Shown here piece by piece: positions 59,612 to 64,000 of a stretch of 64,000 nucleotides of DNA. The stretch's first letter is position 1. Every line of letters starts with the position of its first letter. Origin of the DNA: Bacteroidota bacterium (lineage in GTDB: Bacteria > Bacteroidota > JABWAT01); the NCBI GenBank assembly GCA_013360915.1, contig JABWAT010000004.1, positions 1-64,000 on the forward strand, written 5' to 3'. The notes beneath the pieces are model-generated. The model did not search any database and was not told the DNA's origin. It worked only from the letters and a program-made list of their open reading frames with translations. Made by a program: the position numbers and the translations under genes.

Positions 59612-60318
59612 AAATCCACAGGAATGGTGGTTTCAAAAGTATAGCCGGCTGGTGAAAAGGCCACACGGGCAGCGACCGGCTGAACGCCGGCCCTGACTGC
59701 CTGCCGCAGGGCAGATCCGTAAGCCGGATCAACGGAGTCTGCCGGGGAAAATACCCGGGCATCCGGACGGTTCACAAGATAGAACATGAGGGCTTTATTT
59801 CCCATCTGAACCAGGCTCATCAGAACCTCCAGATGCTGGCGTCCCCGTTCGGTCACCGCATCGGGAAAGGAACACCGTCCATCGGAATCACCCAATGTGG
59901 CATTCTTCACTTCAATCCACAGATCGGGGTGGTTTGCGGCGGTGGCCAGCCAATCCATCCGGTGATGGGAACCGGCCTTGACTTCGGGTCGGAACGTGGT
60001 GTACCCGCTTGTTTCACTGATCGGTCCCGATTGAATCAAGGTGCCGGCAAGTGCATTGGTCCGGTGAGTGTTGACGCCGACCCAGACCGAGCCGGTGTGG
60101 ATGGCCTCCAGCGTCCATTTCAGTTTCCGGTCCGGATTGGGGGCAGGAACCACCGCGGCCAGTCTTCCGGGCTCATAGACCGAGGCCATGCTGCCGGTAT
60201 TGACACAGTGGGCGGTAATGACCTCTCCATCGGTCAGCCGGATATCAATAAAAAACCGCTGATAGCGGCGGATGATTTCACCGGTTACCAGCGGTTCAGA
60301 AAAAGTGTGTAGCTTCAA
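59608..60318 (-). CDS. sfsA: SfsA family DNA/RNA nuclease
   Basis: The protein has 236 residues. SfsA is a sugar-fermentation stimulation protein with an OB fold and a restriction-endonuclease-like core, reported to cut nucleic acid. Signatures are FFIDIRLTDGEVITAHCVNTGSM, LKWTLEAI, VGVNTHRTNAL and the catalytic WIEVKNATLGDSDGRCSFPD block with the D...E.K set. The gene lies between the unknown gene at 60315 and pyrE, with 4-base overlaps on both sides. Confidence 0.92.
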   Translation of the reverse strand: MKLHTFSEPLVTGEIIRRYQRFFIDIRLTDGEVITAHCVNTGSMASVYEPGRLAAVVPAPNPDRKLKWTLEAIHTGSVWVGVNTHRTNALAGTLIQSGPISETSGYTTFRPEVKAGSHHRMDWLATAANHPDLWIEVKNATLGDSDGRCSFPDAVTERGRQHLEVLMSLVQMGNKALMFYLVNRPDARVFSPADSVDPAYGSALRQAVRAGVQPVAARVAFSPAGYTFETTIPVDL

Positions 60319-60779
60319 TTCAGACGAATGCAGATATCCTGAAGCAGCTTGATCTGATTTTCCTTGTCGATTTTCAGCTTTTCATAGTGGGTGTTCAGTG
60401 CAATGGTTTCGGCGTATGACAAATGCAGATAAATCGCGGCCAGGGATTTGTTGTTCTCAAGAAGAATATTCAGGATAAAAATGCGCTTGTGATAGTCGGT
60501 TGGAAGCGAGCTCAGGTCAACGGCAGGCAGCCGGACCGGACGATCAATCTGGTTGCTGGCCAGTTCAATCTCGATCTGACGGCTATTGGTGGCCTGCGCC
60601 GACTGCAGATCGGTGGTTTTTTCCACCAGAAACGGATACCGGATCATGGGAACGAGCAGGGGATACAGGTCCAGATTCTGATGTTCCATCTGCCAGGCAG
60701 ACTGGAAATAGTCTCTGATGCGGCTGTCGTCGGAAACCGGCGGTAACCATTGTCTGATTTTTTCCAGGAATCCGGCCAT
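60315..60779 (-). CDS. Protein of unknown function, helical
   Basis: The protein has 154 residues, mostly helical, without signal or membrane segment. Repeated hydrophobic heptads (YHKRIFILNILLENNKSLAAIYLHL) suggest a coiled-coil or four-helix fold. I do not recognise a family. Its stop overlaps the start of sfsA by 4 bases, so it is translated with sfsA and pyrE. The ATG at 60779 has GGAGAAGTTATGG as its ribosome site. Confidence 0.6.
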   Translation of the reverse strand: MAGFLEKIRQWLPPVSDDSRIRDYFQSAWQMEHQNLDLYPLLVPMIRYPFLVEKTTDLQSAQATNSRQIEIELASNQIDRPVRLPAVDLSSLPTDYHKRIFILNILLENNKSLAAIYLHLSYAETIALNTHYEKLKIDKENQIKLLQDICIRLN

Positions 60780-60856
60780 AACTTCTCCTTACAAACAAAT
60801 ACGATTCAGGCTGGCAAAGGTAGCAAATCCGGTTGGATAAATAAACCCGGTCCGGT

Positions 60857-63250
60857 TCATGCCGGATCCACATCCACGATCAGCCGGGAAGCCGATGGCC
60901 AGTCTGAACGGGCGGTCTCCAGAATGGACCGGATCACCGGGGCCACCTGTTTGTTGACCGATACCTGCCGGGGAAGAAACAGAAGAATCTGCTGACGGTA
61001 CCAATCGGATATGCGTCCCACCACCGGTTCGGCTGGTCCTCTCAGATCCGTGGCTGGAAAGGACCTGCTCAGGGTCTCCCGTAGCTGAGTGGCCAGTGTA
61101 AGGGCCAGACCGGCATCACGGGCTTTTACTTCGAACAGAATCAGCCGGCGGAAGGGGGGATATCCCAATTCCTTCCTCGTTTCTATTTCCGACCTGAAAA
61201 ACGCATCAAAGTCATGACGGATCACGTCGCCGAATAACGGCTGGTCCCGGTCTCTGGTCTGAATCAGAACATCCCCCGGGATCCGGCCGCGACCGGAACG
61301 ACCGGCAACCTGAGTCAGTAACTGAAAGGTCCGCTCAGTGGCCCTGAAATCGGGTGCATGCAATCCGCGATCCGCATCGAGAACTCCAACGAGGGTGACT
61401 TCGTGAAAATCGAGGCCCTTGGCAATCATCTGGGTACCCAGCAGAATGGCAGGAGCCGAGGCACGGAACTGATCGAGAAGAGCAGTGTGAGCTTTTTTAC
61501 TGCTGGTGGTATCCTGATCCATCCGGATCACCGTGGTTCCCGGAAAGGACGCCGATAATACATCCTCAACCTGCTGGGTCCCGGCTCCGACCGGTTTCAG
61601 GTCCACCGATTGACAGCGTTCACAAACCGACGGAATGGCCGACGAGTAGCCGCAATAATGGCACCGAAGGTGATGTCCCTGCCGGTGCCAGACCAGGGTG
61701 ATTGAACAATGCGGACAGCCGGGAACCCATCCGCAGTCACGACATTCAAGAAAATGGGAATATCCCCGGCGGTTCTGCAACATGATCACACTCTGACCGG
61801 CTGCCAGACGGGTCCCGACGGCTTCCTTCATGATTTCCCAGACAGGACCCCGGTCGGTCAGCTTCCGTTCCGGTAATTGAACGGTGGGTAAAGTGGCCGT
61901 ATCGGCCCGGTTCTTCAGCAACAGCAGATGGTACTTTCCTTCCTGCGCATGCTGATAGGATTCAAAAGAGGGAGTGGCGCTGCCCAGAACCACCGTGCAT
62001 GTATTCAGAAATCCACGGTAAACGGCTGTATCCCGTGCCTGATACCGGGGAGCAGGTTCATTCTGTTTATACGATCCGTCATGTTCTTCATCCACAATGA
62101 TGATTCCCAGATTGGGAAGTGGTGCAAACAAGGCCGATCGCGGACCGATGACGATCCGGTGCTGACCCGCCAGAATCATACGCCACTCCCGGTAGCGCTC
62201 GGCCGGACTTCTGCGTGAATGCAACACACCGATCCGGGTGCCGAACACCACTTCAAACCGCCGGACGGTCTGCGGGGTCAGGGCAATTTCTGGAACGAGA
62301 ATCAGTCCGGTCTTTCCCTGCCGCAAGGCCTCGCGCAACGCTTCGATGTACACCAGCGTTTTTCCCGATCCGGTAATGCCAAAAAGAAGAAAGGTTTTAT
62401 ACTCACCGGATTTCACCGATTCCCGGATGGCCTGAACGGCGGTGTGTTGTTCCTGAGTTAAGGTATAAGTGGGTGAAAGGGGTTCGGTTGGCTCCTCTTC
62501 TGCGGAAACCAGCCGCGATTCAAGGAAAACCAGTCCATCCTGTAGCCATGAGTCCAGCCGTGACCGCAGAAGTCCGAAGGATTTCAAAAGGGATTTCAGC
62601 GCAAATCCCTCCGGGAAGTCGGCTTGCCTTTCAATCAGATAATCCCGCAGCCGGCGCAGATTCCCCTGCCGCAGGGAGAGACCCGCCAGCCGTTCCGGCT
62701 CTTTAACTTTCAGAAAGTCGGTTTTTACACGCGTTCCGCGGGTCTGCAGTCTGGATTCTTCAGACAAGACTTTCTGTCTGATCAGCGTGGTCAGATGGGT
62801 GGCGGCGCCGGGAATTCCGGCCAGGGATTTCAGCAGGTCGGACCGGTTCCATTCTGGCTTTTCCCTGAAACGGGAAAGAACCACATCTCCCCAGCCCAAC
62901 TCATGGTCGGGTGGCTGGAGCAACCGTATTTTAACAATGGGTCTGATGGAACTGTCGGGAGGGTAAAATGCCTGAAGCACTTCCCCGACCGAGGCCTGAT
63001 AGTAGCCGGCCATCCAGCGGGCAAGGGCCAGTTGCTCGGCGGTCAGGATGGGTTCATCATCCAGCAGAGACTCCACGGATTTCAGTCCGCTTTCATCCCC
63101 CTCCGATACCGCCGTGACATACCCGGCAACTTTTCGCTTTCCGAAAGGAACCAACACCCGGTAACCGGCACGGATGAATGCACCAAAGGCACCTGGTGCA
63201 TAGTCAAAGTCGGATTTTACCGGAATGGGAAGGGAAACAGTCAGTCGCAT
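60857..63250 (-). CDS. priA: Primosomal protein N' (PriA helicase)
   Basis: The protein has 797 residues. PriA restarts stalled replication forks. The N-terminal 3'-binding domain and winged helix (about 1-240) precede the helicase core: Walker A GITGSGKTLVYIEAL at about 288-302, DEEH box IIVDEEHDGSYKQ, helicase motif GSATPSFES, then two zinc clusters CRDCGWVPGCPHC and CHYCGYSSAIPSVCERC, and C-terminal motif QVAGRSGRGRIPG. Complete and full length. It follows the DCC gene by 32 bases. Confidence 0.96.
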   Translation of the reverse strand: MRLTVSLPIPVKSDFDYAPGAFGAFIRAGYRVLVPFGKRKVAGYVTAVSEGDESGLKSVESLLDDEPILTAEQLALARWMAGYYQASVGEVLQAFYPPDSSIRPIVKIRLLQPPDHELGWGDVVLSRFREKPEWNRSDLLKSLAGIPGAATHLTTLIRQKVLSEESRLQTRGTRVKTDFLKVKEPERLAGLSLRQGNLRRLRDYLIERQADFPEGFALKSLLKSFGLLRSRLDSWLQDGLVFLESRLVSAEEEPTEPLSPTYTLTQEQHTAVQAIRESVKSGEYKTFLLFGITGSGKTLVYIEALREALRQGKTGLILVPEIALTPQTVRRFEVVFGTRIGVLHSRRSPAERYREWRMILAGQHRIVIGPRSALFAPLPNLGIIIVDEEHDGSYKQNEPAPRYQARDTAVYRGFLNTCTVVLGSATPSFESYQHAQEGKYHLLLLKNRADTATLPTVQLPERKLTDRGPVWEIMKEAVGTRLAAGQSVIMLQNRRGYSHFLECRDCGWVPGCPHCSITLVWHRQGHHLRCHYCGYSSAIPSVCERCQSVDLKPVGAGTQQVEDVLSASFPGTTVIRMDQDTTSSKKAHTALLDQFRASAPAILLGTQMIAKGLDFHEVTLVGVLDADRGLHAPDFRATERTFQLLTQVAGRSGRGRIPGDVLIQTRDRDQPLFGDVIRHDFDAFFRSEIETRKELGYPPFRRLILFEVKARDAGLALTLATQLRETLSRSFPATDLRGPAEPVVGRISDWYRQQILLFLPRQVSVNKQVAPVIRSILETARSDWPSASRLIVDVDPA

Positions 63251-63282
63251 GAATTAAAGGTAAGGGCCGTCAGGCTGTGAAG

Positions 63283-63702
63283 CTAAACCAACCGGCTTCT
63301 GATTGAAGCATCAGGCAAAGGACAGGAGGGGAGATTGTTAACCAACAGGTACCGGTTCCGGGCAATGATCCGGTAAAGCCACCCGTTAAACGAACCGGGA
63401 AGCCACCGGCCGGCCAGTAACAAACGCCACCAGCCTTTTAATGTCCCGGCCACGGTCAGCACGGCCCCGGGTCCGGTTTCGACGGTTTCCTGCTCAGAAC
63501 CCGGTGACCGGACCACCACCACCGAATCGGTTCCGGCCAATTGCGGATGGCGTGAAAAAACCGCTCTCATGGCCGGTCCGTCCAGCGGACTGATTCCGAT
63601 CCTTTCCTTCCGGTCAGACCGGATCACCCACCGGATGAACCGGTTGCACAGCGGGCAGGACCCATCATAGCCGATGATCAGTTCAAACCGGGACGGATTC
63701 AC
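63283..63702 (-). CDS. DCC-family (DUF393) thiol-disulfide oxidoreductase-like protein
   Basis: The protein has 139 residues. The DCC family shares a thioredoxin-like fold with the conserved GYDGSCPLCNRFIRW (residues 10-24), a CxxC. The later block GTLKGWWRLLLAGRWLPG is typical. Redox role unproved. Its start overlaps the rhomboid stop by 4 bases. Confidence 0.85.
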   Translation of the reverse strand: MNPSRFELIIGYDGSCPLCNRFIRWVIRSDRKERIGISPLDGPAMRAVFSRHPQLAGTDSVVVVRSPGSEQETVETGPGAVLTVAGTLKGWWRLLLAGRWLPGSFNGWLYRIIARNRYLLVNNLPSCPLPDASIRSRLV

Positions 63703-64000
63703 CGTTTTCGTGAATAGGTAAAGAGAAATTCCTTTTCCTCGGCTGTCAGGGCGGCATACCCACCCTCGGCAATCTTGTCGAGAATTTCATCGAGGCGCTG
63801 CGCATCGGACTTCGCCTCACCTGAGGAAGGTTTGGTGTCGGATTTTCCGGTGCCAGGCATGTTATAAATCGGGGTTGGTCCCTTTTTAGGCGCACCGGCC
63901 GGTTGATTGACCGAGGCGATGAACTGTTTCCACCACCGACTGAAATCGCCGCCCTTCTGCCAGTATTTTATCAGGAAGAACCCGAATAACATTCCTCCGA
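63699..64000 (-). CDS. Rhomboid-family protease, C-terminal fragment (gene runs off the right edge)
   Basis: The visible frame reads GGMLFGFFLIKYWQ, matching rhomboid helix 6 (H.GG...G), followed by a soluble linker and the tail EILDKIAEGGYAALTAEEKEFLF. That tail is the conserved C-terminal extension of rhomboid proteases in Bacteroidota-type bacteria. The first six residues continue upstream beyond the window; the ATG at 63992 inside the frame is not the true start. The N-terminal catalytic Ser is outside the window. Its stop overlaps the DCC gene start by 4 bases. Confidence 0.75.
   Translation of the reverse strand, partial: GGMLFGFFLIKYWQKGGDFSRWWKQFIASVNQPAGAPKKGPTPIYNMPGTGKSDTKPSSGEAKSDAQRLDEILDKIAEGGYAALTAEEKEFLFTYSRKR

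Overview
The window looks like a chromosomal segment of a Gram-negative bacterium of the wider Bacteroidota/Ignavibacteriota/Calditrichota (FCB) type, of mid GC content (a little over half by eye) except at the left end. The evidence is many lipoproteins, outer-membrane barrels and a TonB-dependent receptor with a carboxypeptidase-like N-terminal domain, DUF4199-like and DUF4293-like membrane proteins, a rhomboid with the C-terminal tail typical of this group, and LytS/LytTR regulators. Many main-region genes have clear Shine-Dalgarno sequences (for example before 5842, 9115 and 20876), which argues against a classical Bacteroides-like lineage. I did not assign a genus. I saw no rRNA, tRNA, CRISPR array, insertion sequence or prophage.

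Left end (1-5.8 kb): AT-rich, low-coding-density DNA. Positions 1-2646 read as an integron gene-cassette array in + orientation: small orphan genes are separated by attC sites with consensus outer boxes, imperfect inner arms and, in two sites, an extra unpaired base. The integrase would lie left of the window. It is followed by AT-rich genes for small lipoproteins, a barrel and a TPR protein. From 5.8 to 11.8 kb come assorted small genes, including a methyltransferase, RidA, DUF429, a GNAT enzyme and one gene that appears frameshifted.

12-30 kb: chorismate synthase; a PleD-like diguanylate cyclase; an orphan two-gene bacterial-microcompartment shell locus behind a good sigma70-type promoter, its second gene fused to a probable SAP/Rho_N-like domain; a secreted pullulanase-type GH13 enzyme; elongation factor P with Asn at the usual modification site; an MTA/SAH-deaminase-like amidohydrolase; an nrfHA nitrite-reductase operon with an outer-membrane porin; alanine dehydrogenase; a GH66 dextranase-like lipoprotein divergent from an OprP-like porin; and a surface subtilase.

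30-40 kb: radical SAM protein, TrmO, OxyR with both redox cysteines, an OmpR/histidine-kinase pair, a macro-domain-like protein, a bacterial voltage-gated cation channel with an unusual filter, bS21, an SDR and a sterol-desaturase-family protein.

40-47.6 kb: a tight minus-strand operon for an acidic sugar: SAF-less NeuB, KdsC-like phosphatase, SDR, class III aminotransferase, split transketolase, SpsF-type cytidylyltransferase and a GT-B-like protein. It looks like a complete module for making, and perhaps transferring, an unusual CMP-activated 2-keto-3-deoxy sugar acid.

47.7-64 kb: LytTR/LytS pair, DUF4199 protein, EamA transporter, RsmA and MgtE. A minus-strand block follows: a TonB receptor with two His-rich partner proteins (probable metal uptake), then a translationally coupled run with thymidine phosphorylase, PyrE, SfsA and barrels, then PriA, a DCC-family protein and the C-terminal end of a rhomboid protease cut by the window edge.
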